From Epiperipatus broadwayi (taxonomy: Eukaryota; Onychophora; Udeonychophora; Euonychophora; Peripatidae): a DNA stretch of 64,000 bases. The notes beneath the pieces were generated by a model that saw nothing but the letters and a program-made list of their open reading frames with translations, made no database searches and was not told where the DNA came from. The translations under genes were made by a program, and so were the position numbers. The stretch spans positions 558,001 through 622,000 of the forward strand of contig JAQFVV010012529.1 in assembly GCA_028023455.1 (NCBI GenBank), read 5' to 3'. Below, piece after piece: positions 1 through 12,789 of this stretch (position 1 is the stretch's first letter; each line of letters opens with the position of its first letter).

Positions 1-289
1 TAAGTGTCAAGAGCACAAGAACAATTTATACATTGCTTTCATTAATTTGATCATTTATCCTAATTAATTCAAAAAAATTTAGCTAATTTTGATATTGCCC
101 ACTAGCTTCTACACGATGGAATAAAAAGTATTACATATTGCTGATAGAAAATCTGAGGCATATAAAAAGAAAATTAATGTAAACAGCATTGGACACTAAC
201 ACCAACATTATTTTCCATTTTATTCTAATGGGATTTGAAATCATTTATAGGTTGTTTCATGAAGCAAGACCTGATATGATTTAGATTTG
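1..289. other. AT-rich flank, nothing recognised
   Basis: No long open frame, RNA fold or repeat was recognised here. It probably belongs to the upstream, unrecognisable part of the LINE relic that follows. Confidence 0.4.
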
Positions 290-870
290 ATGATGAACTT
301 TTTAATTTGAACTGATTAAATGCAGAAATAAAAATTTCATTTTTCTTGTTTTCTGTTTACATTATGCTGATGATTGTGTTATTCTTGTCAATTTAAAGGA
401 TGATCTACAGTATGTTCTTAATATTTGAAAAATAAGCTTTAATAATTAATGAAAATAATGTTGACGAAAGGAAAGAGTAATATTTAATTAATGTTCATAA
501 AACACTATTGCCTTATCAGGAAGTGGTAAAAAAAAATATTTAATATTTAGTTTGGATGATTATCAGTTTGAGAATATCAATCAATTTAAATACCTTGGTG
601 GCTTTTTAAGTGCAACACTGACACTAAAGTTCTGCTGTTGATTTAAAAATATAAAAAACAGAATATTTCATTAGTGATATAATTTCTTAAAAACTTAACT
701 AATTATATTTAAGTCTTATTTTTGCCAAATTTATTGCATGAAAGTGAGATAGGATCTCTTCTGAATACTGGAAAAAATTCATTTAAGGATGTTTCATAAG
801 ATTCTAAAAATGTGATAAGATTTGGTTTAGAATGGGTAAATAAACCTGAATAAACAATAACAAATTTCCT
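290..870 (+). pseudogene. LINE reverse transcriptase fragment
   Basis: Seen: conceptual translation across several frames gives the RT catalytic box YADDCVIL (starting at 363), followed about 220 bp later by FKYLGGFLS (from 585), in the order and spacing of palm motif C and the following strand in non-LTR retrotransposon RTs. Many stops and frameshifts interrupt it, so it is a dead copy. Known: YADD followed by a F-x-YLG box is typical of CR1/R1/RTE-type LINEs. The copy at 34540-36730 has the same YADDC box and may be the same family. Inference: 5'-truncated, decayed LINE. The 3' end is not resolved; no poly-A or microsatellite tail was identified with certainty (an A-run lies near 870). Confidence 0.65.
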
Positions 871-3800
871 AAAAAAAAAAAAAGTATTTTATGATAAATT
901 TAAATAGTTTTCATGAAAAAGGCATACCCCATTAATATTATAAAGATTATCTCATACACTCTAAAAAGATGCAATTGAAAAAAATATGACAAAGAATAAA
1001 ATGGTACTATATGCAAATTAGGCGTGTTGAAAACTTTCAAAAAGTGAAAGATAGTTATTGAAAAAGTTTTAGACAGCGACTCATGATATCAAATATGACC
1101 AGATTGTATTATAAGTGAACGTATTTGTGTTTCCCGGAATATTTACATAATATCGTAAAACTCATATTTTAAGTTTTTATTTTTGTTTTTAGTTCAGTCT
1201 TTATTCTATTTTTCTTCTGGAATTAAAACAAACGAAAAAATTATTTAATAATAAAAGTTTAATTAAATCGGAAATATCTAAAATTACACACAATATATTA
1301 TTTTTTTCTTGAAAGAAGTATATATATCACTAAAAAAAATTAGAAATTATTTTCATTTTCTACATCATAAAATATATTGTTATCGACAGTTACGACAGAT
1401 TTTTATATAAAAAAAAGTATTTATATCAAATCGCCTGTTTTTCATCCTTACAACTGTAACGAATTTATTCTACGATTTCTAACTACAAACAAAAAAAAAG
1501 TAATATTAAAAGCTGTAGATTCTAAAACAATTTTCAAACAATACAGTATTAACAAATTTGATAAAGAGAGCTAAAGATTAATCATGATGATCGTGTAATT
1601 CACCTAAATTTTAAAACTGGTTTTAAATACATTTATTAATAGCACTTCGGACACTTTTTTTTTTTGTAAGCATGTAACTCAATAGCTAACTTTATTTATC
1701 CCTCTCTATCATAATACGTAAATTTACAAAATTAAGTTACATACAGGGATAAGATTTAGGCTTATAATAAATTGTGATTCATTGAACTAAAGTCAAATTA
1801 CTTTTTTTTTAAAAAGAATTAAAATGTAATAATTATTAAAAGAAAGCTTACGAGCGGTTAGACGGAAAACCCATTTCTATAAGAATATTTAATTCTTGAG
1901 ACATTTTACAGAAATACGAATAAACAATAACGTTATTCTCAAGCACAACACATGCTAAGCAATTGAAAAATGAGGAAGTGACGTTTCTTATAAACTTTAT
2001 TCATAAAATGATGCAGATTTTGCTGTCAGGTGATCTTGCTACGAAAAAAAAAAGTTGCCGTCCCTTTTTATTTGATTAAAATATATACAGTACATTTTTT
2101 CTTTTGTTCTATGTTTCCTTTACGTTATAAAGAAAAAATTGTTTAAAGTTTAAATTATTCGTACATTATTTCCTGGTAAATACTTCATTAAATGCTGTTA
2201 TCAGTAGCCATTGTATGTAAACAAGAAAGGCCATTCTTACTCGATAAAAAAGAGAGAAGAAAAAAAATGTATATTTACATTTCCGTAGATAATTGTACAT
2301 GGGAAAGAAAAATTGGTGAATTTCTGTGCATGAAATTAAAAAATGGAAATGTCCTGGGAGATTTAAAACGCAGTGACAAAACGATGGATTTGGGAGCTAA
2401 AAGTTCTTGGAATTGAATTTTAGTTTGTCCCTCTGTACGGTCGAATATCATAAATACTATTGTCATAATTAGAGCAGAAAGACAACCAATAGAATATATT
2501 ATACTAGCCTAAATCATTAAAGATAATAAAAAGGGGGGGGGGAGAGAAAAAATGCTAAGATGAACATATAAAAAAAGTTAAAAACAATTGCTAAATTCCC
2601 ATATATAAGGAGGGGGCTTAAAGAAAAATAGTGTACTCTCGTTACATTACTTTACCTTATTATTGTGCTAAAACATATTGCTGAAATCAGTTAAAACCAT
2701 TTAATTATTTAATAATTTGGTTAAATTTTTTACACTGAATGACATTATTCAAAGACTTAATAATTTTGCTAGCAAAATAATGTATAGTAATTTGAAGCAA
2801 TTTTTTTGTTTTATTTAAAACATTTATGGAAGCTAATTATTTAGTATCAGTGTGATTTTAGCTCTAATGGATTACAACTTAAAAGGAAAGTTGGCTGGAA
2901 TCCCCCCCCCCCCTACGTTTGTGTGTGTGTGTTTTTTATAAAAAAAAAAAAACTCCTAAGAAGCGTTTAGAAATATTAAAGTTCTATTAAAAAATTAATT
3001 AAATATTTATTTAGAGACTTTTTATTTTGAAGATATTTTTTACTTCCTGCCTATTTTCTTTCCGTTTCCTCAATCAAATTAGATGGGGGGGGGGGGACTA
3101 TCTGGTATAAAGAAAACACTAACTCAGTCTAATTAATTCCATTCCACCCCCTTTTTTTTCTATTCAGCTTTATGAATTAAAATAGTCATTCCATTCACTA
3201 TACTAAAATTTAGAATAAAATTTGCTACTACAGCCATTGTAGCTACTTTAAAAATAACAAAAACTATCTTCCTGGTAAAGCTATCTTAAAAAAGCAACAA
3301 TTATTTAATAGACAGACTGTGGATTCAAGGAGAAAATGAAATGCATTAGGAAAAGCAACTCTATTCAAAAGAGAAATATTCAATACAAATGAAGATTCTG
3401 TATAAAAAGAACTGTTATTAGCTATTTAACTCATTAATATAAAACACTATCAAAACTGCACCAAGTTTTATGCAACTACTTCAATAGTTTCTGTGTTAGC
3501 TGTTTAATAGGCAAAATATCTATTCAATAAACAATTGCAATGTATCACTGAAGTAAAACTACAGTAAGACACTAAAAAGTTTATTGCCTACAGAAAAATT
3601 ACCCTTCTTATAGAAGCTCACCATCTTCAAAATAAATTTTTAGCAGACAAACTTCAAATAAAGCTTCAGGAAGAAATGCATAAGTTCAGTAAAGAATTAC
3701 TCTTCCAGTTTATAAGTTTTAGGACAAAATTCCATCTTTTAGATGCTATCTATACTTACCAACATCAAAGCTAATTATTGTGTTTGAGAATAATACATAG

Positions 3801-4608
3801 GCAATAAGTTGAGGCTATAAATTTATTAACAATAAAATATTATATATTAGATTAACCAATATTAAATAAGAAATGGAATTCATGTGTATTTTTCAGTAAC
3901 ATTTAGTTATCTAAGTAAATTAAATTAAACTGTTAATTGTGTTATAGTCAATTAATGATGATATTTATACCATGTTAATCACAGAATGCAAATTGATTTC
4001 AATTGCTTGATGTCTATTACAACTAATTTAATTATAACATTTGTAATCAATTTTTGGTTATGTTAATTGATAATGTTAGCAATATTTGCAATTAAAAATT
4101 ATTACACAGAATTTATGTCTATATGTTAATTAAATTCTAATGTTTTTAATGAGCATGTAAATAATTTTATGGCTTATCAAATATGTAATGCTAAGAATAT
4201 AAATTTATTCATGAAACACATGTTTCTAAGATAATTTACAAGCTAGATCCTCAAAAAATCATTTAAAAGAACTTGCAAATAACATCATTTTTTGTTATAT
4301 CATTGTCAATCTATTTTGTTATATCTTTTATCTGATAAGATTTTAAGATTGCATTAACAAAAGTTGGCATTATTTACAAGTTCTTAAATGTTTTTTTTTT
4401 TTTGGGGGGGGGGGGTAATTTAAGAATTTTTTTGGTAATGTATTTATATTTGTTTATGAATATGTTTGAATATAAATCAAAAACATAGGCAACAAAAACT
4501 GTAGTTAACAATGTTTTATTAAGACTAGTTTTACAATTTTTTTATTCATTGTGTATTATTAATTAACAATTAGATAGGTTATAATGTCTTTCTCTTTAGT
4601 ATAACTAT
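871..4608. other. AT-rich spacer with homopolymer G/C tracts
   Basis: No gene is supported. Open frames here are short and lack motifs. Several pure G or C runs of 10-12 bases stand out against the AT-rich background, near 2533-2542 (G), 2902-2913 (C), 3085-3096 (G) and 4404-4415 (G, directly after a T run). Confidence 0.5.
4605..4608. repeat. Target-site duplication, left copy (CTAT)
   Basis: CTAT lies immediately before the TG that opens the left LTR and is repeated directly after the CA that closes the right LTR (17921-17924). Four to five bases is the usual duplication size for Ty3/Gypsy integration. Confidence 0.7.
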
Positions 4609-7600
4609 TGAAACAGTTGAGCCTCCATATCCACCAAATTACTAACCCATGTTTGAACCTTATGTTTCCTCCTGCTCCTATATTAATATATATTTTATGT
4701 ATGTGTTTGAGATATGCACCTAAAAGATTATAAAATTTAGCTCAATATTTTTTTTCTATTTATTATTCTTTTATTAAAATCAAAATATATTAGGTATATA
4801 TATAATGGGAGCAATTACTAACACTATATTAATTTTATCAATATTGTTTTAAGCTCGTAAAAAAATAACTTTTGTTAAATTTATTAAAAACTATACTAAA
4901 TCCAAGATGGAGTATGCAACTATTAATTGTCCAAAAATAACTAAAAGGGTGGAAATGTTATATTATCTAATCCTGGGAAAGTATGTTTAATTATACTATA
5001 CTAAAAGTAAAAAGGGAAATTCAATTAAGAAGTTATACTTTTGCCATTAACATTTTATCAAATCTATTTCTAATCTGGAAATGGATTTGAATATATTTTG
5101 GACAAATTATCTAACAGTTGCTTCTCAAAAACAATAGGTGAAGGAAAGAAATTTAGAAAAGGAACACTAAAAGCATTCCTCACATACCTGAGGGCTGTAT
5201 ATAATGTGCTGATTTTGACTACTGGGGCGGGAACTAAATTTTAGAAAAGCTGTTGTAAAAAGAACTCCACACTATTTTTTTTTAATGTTGGACGAGTAGA
5301 AAACTAATCACCTTCCTTGCCTTTGATGATCAATCTCACCTCGAATAATCATCTCACTGATGCCCCAAAATATGATCTAAGAATGGAGAAATGCCTAACG
5401 GAAGCTTGTTTTAAAATGATTTCAATCCTGTTAATCTTTCCATGCTGGAGCCAAACTGTTAAAATGAACTCTTTATTATAGCAAGGTAATTAATCTAAAA
5501 AACGCCTATGAACTTTACCTCTTACTCCTTCTAAATTAATCTCCACCTCAACTCTCCGGATTTCATTTTAAATTGTTAAATTAAATGTTTTTTATATAAC
5601 TATTAATGTAAATTTGCTTTCATACTACTAATTTTTCTTTTATACATAAAGTCTGCTTTTATTTCTTTAATCTTGGTGTGGTTCCTTTCTTCATTTTAAA
5701 TTGTTGTATTTTATTATTTTTAAGTTGCCAATCTAAACAATCTTGCGAGCTTAATATATAAAGTTATTTTCCCTCAACTACTTAAACCTCCCTGAATTGA
5801 GGTTAATAAAATCCCTCTCTTTTGAATTAGATTACATATTTTTTTAGTTAATATGGCCACCAGATTGTTTCCCAGGTTAACCTAAATTATATGATTTTCT
5901 TAAAAATGTTTTTTTAGAAGAAGTAGATTTATTCTCTATGTATAATTTTTAAATTACCAAAACAAATTAATGCTATCAAATATTTTTTATGTCATATATT
6001 TAATTCTAAAAAGGTGATTTTTTTCTCTTATTATTGTTTTATATCATATGTATTATAAAGCTATACTCTTGAGATTCCAAAGATTTGATTATTTGTAAGT
6101 TATAACATTCACGAGGGTGGGATTTCAGTGTTAGATAACAAGTAAGGGAAAGAGGGGGGGTAATTTTTAAAACCTATTTAGTACGAATTAAATCATTCCT
6201 ATATATATATATTGTGACGACCATGTAAAGTCGTCGACACACATATATATTTATTAATAAAATTAGAAAGTAATAAAGGTGAAATAAATTAGCTAATAAA
6301 TTTTTTTTAAAAAAAGAAAGGAAGGAAAAGAAAAATTGAAATTCTAATGTCAAAATTACTGTGGATTTTGTAATAGTAAGAGAAGGGGAGGGGGGCTGCA
6401 TAAATAAAGAAATGCATCTCTTTCTCTCTTGTAAGTCAAATGCTAGAAAGTTATTTTGTTTATTGTGGGAGAGGGGAAAAGGAAGCATAAAGAAATGCGT
6501 GTCTTCTCTCTCATTAAAAAAAAAATATATTATAACAAATTAAAATAAATGTAAAACGTAAATGTGAAAAAAATGAATGAATTGTAAACTTTAAATAAAA
6601 TAAATGTAAGATGTGATATATATAAAAAGAAACAATATGGCCGTAGGTGTGAAAGTCTGTTGGACAAATTAAATTCCACGGACAAAGAAATGTTATCAAC
6701 GGAAGATCTTTGCCTGATCTGTTAAATTAATTGGGACTTACATTCCAGCCACTAATTAAATAAAGAAACATAATGATAAGAATTGGTTGGAAATCTAAGT
6801 CTTAATTAAAAATTTTAAAAAACAACAAACAAAGAAAGAGATTAATAAAATTACAATTTTTGTCTGGCATTGCTAGTGGAGACTTTAGAGAAGCAACAGC
6901 TAAAAGAAAATGGGAGAAGTGCGTGGCTAGTGGAGTTAAAGGAACGTGGATTCGGATTCAAGCCATCTCATCACTGACTCACAATGTAAGATCTTTGCCT
7001 GACCTGCTAGAGGGACCGCCGCTTCTGTAGCTGTCAATTGAAACTCAACCTAAAGAATCAACCAGAAAACTGGATGAAAATAACCCCACAAACTGAGGAA
7101 GTTAATGGAGAACCTAAGGAATCAACAAGCAAAAACTGGAACGAAAATAACCCCACAAACTGAGGAAGTTAATCAAGAGCACTCGGAAGAAATACCCATG
7201 GGTCAATTACAACAAAGCCTAGGTAAAATCATGCATGCATTTTCATTCGTCTACTATTCATAATTAAATATAAAATTAATGATTTGATAAATAGAACTCT
7301 ATCAACAGGACTTTAAGAACTTTTATATCTGATCTATTTTCATATATTTATTATAGCCAAGTATTTATAAGTGTGTGTTTATTATTATTATTATAATGTA
7401 ATTTTTTATATAAAGTGTAAATATTATTATTAAACATATTTGTCATTAAATTTCGTATCCTTGCTTTATTCTCCTATCACCAAGCTACGACAGGGGGGAA
7501 ACTGTAAGTAGTGATTAAAGGGGCATACTGATTTGTTTAAGATATTCATGTGCTGCTTGTTCATGCGAAATCCCAATTCTAAAAAATAAATAGCAAGCGC

Positions 7601-9346
7601 TGGACATTCGTTAAGTTTCTTTGAAATAGTTTGCATTGTTCAGCAGCCGAGGGTATCTTGGTCGGGAAAAATAACGCCAAGATAATATGTACGTATTGCC
7701 TTGGGGTTCGATCAAGGGTATAGATATGAAATTAAATTTGTATCTGTATTAGCTCTCTGCTTGTATTGTAACGGTGTTGGTTAAAATAATAAATAAGATA
7801 ATAAAGAATCTAAGTTGTAAACAATAAATGGATAGAAATAAAAATTATGAAAAGAATAAATGGATATAATAAATAAGTATAATATAGAATAAAATAATCG
7901 AAATAAATATAGTTGAAGGTACAAATAATTAATCAACCATATGAGTAACCATTTCCGTTATAATATATATATTACATAGCATAGTATTCATTGCCTAAAT
8001 TATAGCATTTGAGTGAGGTTCATGTGTTTTAAAATAAAGATTTCCATTTAATGTCATTAAAGATAGTATTATGTTGCATTGCTGATATAAGGTTTTGGTT
8101 GATTAAATATTATGTGCTTCTAACTTGAAAGTTACGATAAATTCGGACCCATAAACTTTCTTCACACCCTGTCCTGCAGGTAGTTGACCTTCTGGTGATC
8201 ATTTTCATCTAAGAGGCCTCTCGCATCAGCCACCCAGAGAACCCTGGAGATCATGCCAAGCCTAATTAAACTTCTTTAAGCAGTACTCTAGAAAAGGGAC
8301 TCTTAGCCACTTCATTTCTTCATTACATTACTTCAGATTCTTCTGCCTTTATATCAGCCCCACTGCTTCTCCATTAGTGTTAAGTTATTTATTTAATGAC
8401 CACATTTTAATGCTGTAATCATAAAATTGCACTTTGATTATGTTTATATATATTTTCCCAACAGTAGTTATTAGTTTAATTAAATAATATTGTTTTTCTT
8501 ATTTTTTGTAAAACCCCACCATCGTAATTCATCCCATTTATTTAAGAGTATAAATATTTTCGAAAACAAAGCGGTCTTTTCTTTTTAAAATTTGAATTCA
8601 AAGAGTGGTTAAAATTATTATGTTTTCTAATGAAAGATACCTGATTTAAATGTATATTATTTTTCTAAATTCTCACAAATGTTGTATCCCATAATTAAAC
8701 CATTTTTAAAATATATTTTTGATTTTCATGACCAAAATGGCGTGAAAATAATTTGTATAATATGTCTAATGATTCCTAGAATGCTTCTTAAATTTGTACA
8801 CTCATCATCACTTTGAAGATCCACCACTAAAGCATTAAATTAAAAATGCGTAAGTTTGTTTTGCGATCAAATGATTGGCACCTTAAACTAACGCACCAAA
8901 TATATTCATTGATGTACAATATGTAGTTTATTCATAAGAGCATTCAAACAAATATATAAATAATCTAATATGTCATTTATTCATAAGAGCATTCAAACAA
9001 ATATATAAATAATCTACTGTTCATTAAATGTTTCATTAAATATTTTATTATTATTCAAGCCACTTATGTATTTCGAATTATCATCTCTCCATTTCCACAC
9101 ATTCCAACATATATGTGCGTTCTGGTTAAATGTCTCATTGTCGCTCTCTTAGTGAGCCGGATTTAAGAATTAATTCTTGTGTGCCATCACTATTATGCTA
9201 TTCATTAGGTGTTCAATCTGGGGCTTGTGGAATGGGTTCAAATCTAGGTTGGTCCCTGATCTAAATCTCGGACTTGACTGGGTTTGAAGTATGTTTCATT
9301 GAGTTCCAGCTCATGTTAGATGGGTCAACATATTTTGACCGGTACA
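4609..9346 (+). repeat. 5' LTR of the Gypsy element (split by nested insertion)
   Basis: The parts 4609-6212 and 7963-9346 align end to end with the right LTR 14958-17920. Identity begins at TGAAACAGTTGAG and stops exactly after GGTACA. The two halves are separated by a 1750-bp insertion in a TA run. A 49-bp stretch containing TTCATAAGAGCATTCAAAC is duplicated in tandem at about 8919-9016 but single in the 3' LTR, so that duplication arose after insertion or by slippage at reverse transcription. The LTR promoter and poly-A signal were not located with confidence. Confidence 0.85.
6213..7962. mobile_element. 1750-bp TA-flanked nested insertion (solo-LTR-like)
   Basis: Seen: absent from the matching position of the 3' LTR, where a short AT run continues straight into TACATAGCATAG. 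The insertion begins TGTGACGACC and ends CCGTTATA, between runs of AT dinucleotides. The first bases fold as a hairpin (GACGAC/GTCGTC, 6216-6236 area). It has no coding sequence; it contains a purine-rich stretch near 6360-6400, a 67-bp tandem duplication near 7075-7175 (AACCCCACAAACTGAGGAAG twice) and an ATT-rich stretch near 7380-7450. Its ends resemble those of the element at 52402-54074. Inference: a solo LTR or a short-TIR element; the TA target prevents reading the duplication length. A sub-boundary after CTACGACA (about 7493) is possible. Confidence 0.6.
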
Positions 9347-10240
9347 TGGATTTTTTTTTCTGCGTTTGAATGCCCAATCGTGAGGCCTCATTAATTTTTT
9401 CCACATGCTGGATAGTCACTAGTATAGCTGCTAAATAGAATCTAATATATACGTAATGTTCTAGAAATAAAAATGATGTGTTTACAGTCTAATATATACG
9501 TAATGTTTTAGAAATAAAAATGTTTTGTGATATTGAGTTTATAAAAATCAAATACCGTTATGTTAATAAAGGAAAGAAGAAATATCATGTTTTTCACCCA
9601 GAAGTTGTAATAAACTGATTGAGTAAATAAAAGAAATCTTACATAACCAGTGGCAAAATGTTAGATTAAAACTTGTGTTTTGAAATGTTTAAAGTAAAGT
9701 GGTCAGTTTATAAGTTTAAAATTCGTTTGTTAAGGCTAAGACCCAGGTATTACAACCATAAATTTAAAAAATTTTTAGTAGTTGGTTTTATGTTCAGAAA
9801 AGTCTGTTGTCATGTTCGATAATTAAAAGTAGAGTTTGTTAAAGATAAGATCCATGTACTACAGCCATAAATATAGAATAGATGTAGTTTTTTTTCTTCC
9901 TCAATGTAATATGTGAAATGAATGTATCTGTCTATGCTACTGATAAGAAGTGTAGAGATATTTTTTCAAAGAAAATAAAAAATAAAAATATTTTTTTTAT
10001 TCAAATGGTTGTTATTTAGACATATGTAAAAAAGTGTTAAAAATATTCTAAATCATTGATCACTCTGTGTTGGCTGGCGCCCTTATAAAAGAAATTTTGC
10101 CAACTAGTAGTGAGTCAAAATGCCAAAAATGTTAGAAGTGGAGAGTTTGAACCCAGACAAATAGTATGAGAGCAAAAATTTTTTTAATGATGTCATGTAT
10201 AAATATTGAATATATATTAACCAGACTGAGTTTTCTTTTT
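9347..10240 (+). other. Gypsy 5' leader
   Basis: Directly after the 5' LTR stands TGG followed by a T run, a poor match to a classical primer-binding site. A 45-bp direct duplication containing TCTAATATATACGTAATGTT lies at about 9436-9520. A TGGCGCCC box, the core of tRNA-Lys-type primer-binding sites, occurs far downstream at about 10076, not at the LTR edge. No coding sequence is visible. Confidence 0.5.
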
Positions 10241-10551
10241 CAGATGCATGGGTGCGACCAAGGAGAAACCAAATGAAGAAATGGATAAGAGATTAGGATC
10301 ATAGGGGTAAATATTGAATAAAATGTTTAAATAAACAAATTTTGTTAGCAAGTGGAAGTTAGGACATCAGCAAAGTGATAGTTGAGGGTAGATACATAGA
10401 AAGTGGAGAAGCAGTGGTTGATTAGGTGGGAGATGATCTTTAAAAGGTGGGGAGGGTGTTTATTAATGAAGTATAATATAATATAATATAAATATATATC
10501 TTAGCAGAATTTTTTTTAGATCAGTCAGCAAAGTAAAAAAAAAAAATCTTA

Positions 10552-11139
10552 ATGGATCACCAGACAGAACGACAGACAGGGGATGTGCCCAAACAAGCCA
10601 TCCTAATGGTGATGAGCCAATTATTACATGGCATAAAAGAATTCCAAAAGGATATGAAAGATAGACAGGAAATGAGGCATAGGAAGGAAGTAAAAAATGA
10701 GAGAGGAGACTCTAAAGAAAAGAGAGAAGAACCAAATAAAGTTAATGAGCCAGAGCAAAAAAAAACTAATCATCAAAATGGTTGAATCAGAGGAAAATGT
10801 ACTGCCAGACACTGCAGTTAAGGGTATTAAAACTATAAAACCAGAGCAATGGGTCAATTACAGTGGACACCCATCATGGCACAATTTATTCAAATACAGA
10901 TATTCCATGGTGAACCCAGAGAGAATCCACAGGAGCATGTGGAAAGTTTGAAGGATATGTTCACACTTTACCTCCTCAGTGATGATGAACAATTAGCCAT
11001 TGCTAACCAACACCTAAAGGATACAGCCAAAGATTGGTGGCAGTCATTAAAGTCCAAAGCAACCAATTTTGAAGAGTATCACCATCCTTTATTCAAAACA
11101 TTTTCGAGGAGAAACAGGAAAGTGTCCTACACTCCATAG
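10552..11139 (+). pseudogene. gag: Gypsy gag relic
   Basis: Capsid precursor of the retrotransposon. The first part (10552-10785) is a charged, Lys/Glu-rich segment; in another frame around 10790-10860 reads a segment with IKPEQWVNYSGH; the main capsid-like block (10849-11139) contains IFHGEPRENPQEHVESL and KDTAKDWWQSLKSKA, matching the pattern of the retrotrans_gag domain (F-x-G-E, a helix, then A-x-x-WW). At least three stops and one or more frameshifts separate the pieces, so no full Gag can be made. A CCHC zinc knuckle was not found between this block and the protease. It precedes the protease in the expected order. Confidence 0.75.
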
Positions 11140-11323
11140 CCATAGAAAAATTCCCAGCTAACCACCAAGAGACTCACACACAATTTTTTTTAAAACAGAT
11201 TGCTAAGCTGAGGTCTTTGCCAAAATTTGCATATTCAGATGCACACATTATTCGGATAATTAGACATGATATGCCACCATGGTTGCAAGGGATGATGATC
11301 TCAAGCAGAATCAATAAAATAGA

Positions 11324-11902
11324 ATGACCAGCTTTTTGATATCCATGGACTATGGGAACATAACCCTTGATCAAGATGTAATGGAAACGTATGATAAGGG
11401 AAACACCCCTAAACTGATATTGCAAAAGGGGCATCAAATGAAACCAACAGAATATGTCAGTCCTATGTCCACCATCATTCATGAAAGGGAAAATTCTGAG
11501 GATAAGACTGGATCAAATAAAACCTCTATTATAAAAGGAATAGTCAGTAATCAGCAGGTGCAGATATTGCTGGATTCAGGAAGCCAAATATTGATAGGGT
11601 CAAAGTCTTGGATAAGCGACTTCAAAAGGCAAGGAAATCAAGTTATGCAGTTCCCTACATGCCCCATTTACCTTACCCTAGCCAATGGGAAACAATTGAT
11701 AAGTGAAAGATACCAAGTGTGGTTAGACATCAAGCTCAATAATAAATCTCTAGGCCATCCCTTTTTAATAATGTCGGGCCTTATATATGATATGGTGTTA
11801 GGATCTGATTTTTTAACCCAACATGAATGTGTTAAAATTACCCTAACAATACCTGCTATGTCCATCAAGAACCCCTTCAATTTGATATCAATAAGCAGAT
11901 AA
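11324..11902 (+). pseudogene. Gypsy aspartic protease region
   Basis: A 192-codon open frame holding the retropepsin domain. The catalytic triad is seen as LLDSGSQ (Asp-Ser-Gly at 11573-11581), followed by a flap-like region and the C-terminal box MVLGSDFL, typical of Gypsy protease. The upstream part joins the end of gag and has no clear motif. The Ser in place of the usual Thr of DTG is common in Gypsy/Osvaldo-like elements. The frame ends just before the RT, which is in pieces, so the protease would not be produced as part of a Pol polyprotein. Confidence 0.8.
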
Positions 11903-11904
11903 GA

Positions 11905-12773
11905 TTGGAAAACCAGAACTGCATGACTCAATCTGTAGACCCGGCATTAATTACATCAAAGGTACGGGAATCATCAATGAAAAAACCAAGGGATAAAGCC
12001 CATATCCAAGAACTCTTACAAAAGTATTCACATGTGTTCTCTAATACCCCTGGAAAAATTAGAGGGTATATCCATCGGATTAGGGTCTAGGAAGAATCCT
12101 ATGCTCAGTCTAAAACATACACAATTCCCTTTCAATATCACGATGAAGTCGACAAACAAATTAAACAAATGATGGAATGGGGTATCATAGAACATAGCCC
12201 GTCACCATACAATAACCCCTTAGTAGTTGTCAAAAAGAAAATTGGTGATATCCGATTATGGCTTGATGCCAGGTGGCTAATAGTATGACCATACCTGAGA
12301 GGGATATACCTCCACCAATCCAAGAAGTGTTTGTCCAGCTGGCAGGAAAAAACATTTTCACCACTACTGCCAGCTATTGGGAAATGGCTTTGACCCACGG
12401 GATTGGAAATACACTGCTTTTCAATATAATGGTCAGAGCCACATGTTTAAAAGAGTACCTTTTGGCCTCATTATAGTGGGGCTGGCTCATGTGCTGTTTA
12501 GGTCAGGTGATGTCTGAGAAGATGCAAGAACATATGGTATGGTATGTGGATGATATTGTTATTGTGTCAAAGAATATCGATGAACACCTTAAATACCTGG
12601 CATTGTTTTTTAAGGAATGCGAATGGGAATACATCACCATTCACCTGGAAAAAAGTCACTTTGCAATTAAGGAAATTTTTTTCTTAGGGCACATCGTCAG
12701 TGAACAGGGTATCAAGGTGCACCCTGAAAAAATTGAGGCAATAGAAAAATTTTCCTACCCTGAAAACATGTAA
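11905..12773 (+). pseudogene. pol: Gypsy reverse transcriptase relic
   Basis: Reverse transcriptase of the Gypsy element, in several frames. Visible in order: the N-terminal box QMMEWGIIEHSPSPY with NNPLVVVKKK, IGDIRLWLDAR (motif equivalent to VRxCxDYR), motif around KNIFTTTASYWEMAL, and the catalytic YVDDIVIVSKN (YVDD codons 12543-12554) followed by FFLGHIVSEQGIKVHPEK. The fingers, palm and thumb order is that of Ty3/Gypsy RT. The motif A aspartate region reads TTTASYW rather than the usual S-x-x-D, so one catalytic Asp seems lost; stops lie at about 12088 and 12476. Non-functional. Confidence 0.85.
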
Positions 12774-12789
12774 ATAAGTCTGATCCTTC

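Noticed and set aside
3790-4160. Possible repeat pair with 21430-21790
   Set aside because: Only short AT-rich matches; no stretch long enough to separate homology from composition.
6174-6699. Short open frames on both strands rich in Phe/Leu/Tyr
   Set aside because: They lie inside the non-coding nested insertion and the LTR and reflect AT-rich codons, with no motif or codon bias.
10076-10090. TGGCGCCC as the true end of the 5' LTR of the Gypsy element
   Set aside because: Identity between the two LTRs stops at GGYACA (9346 and 17920) with matching CTAT duplications; 9347-10075 has no partner next to the 3' LTR.
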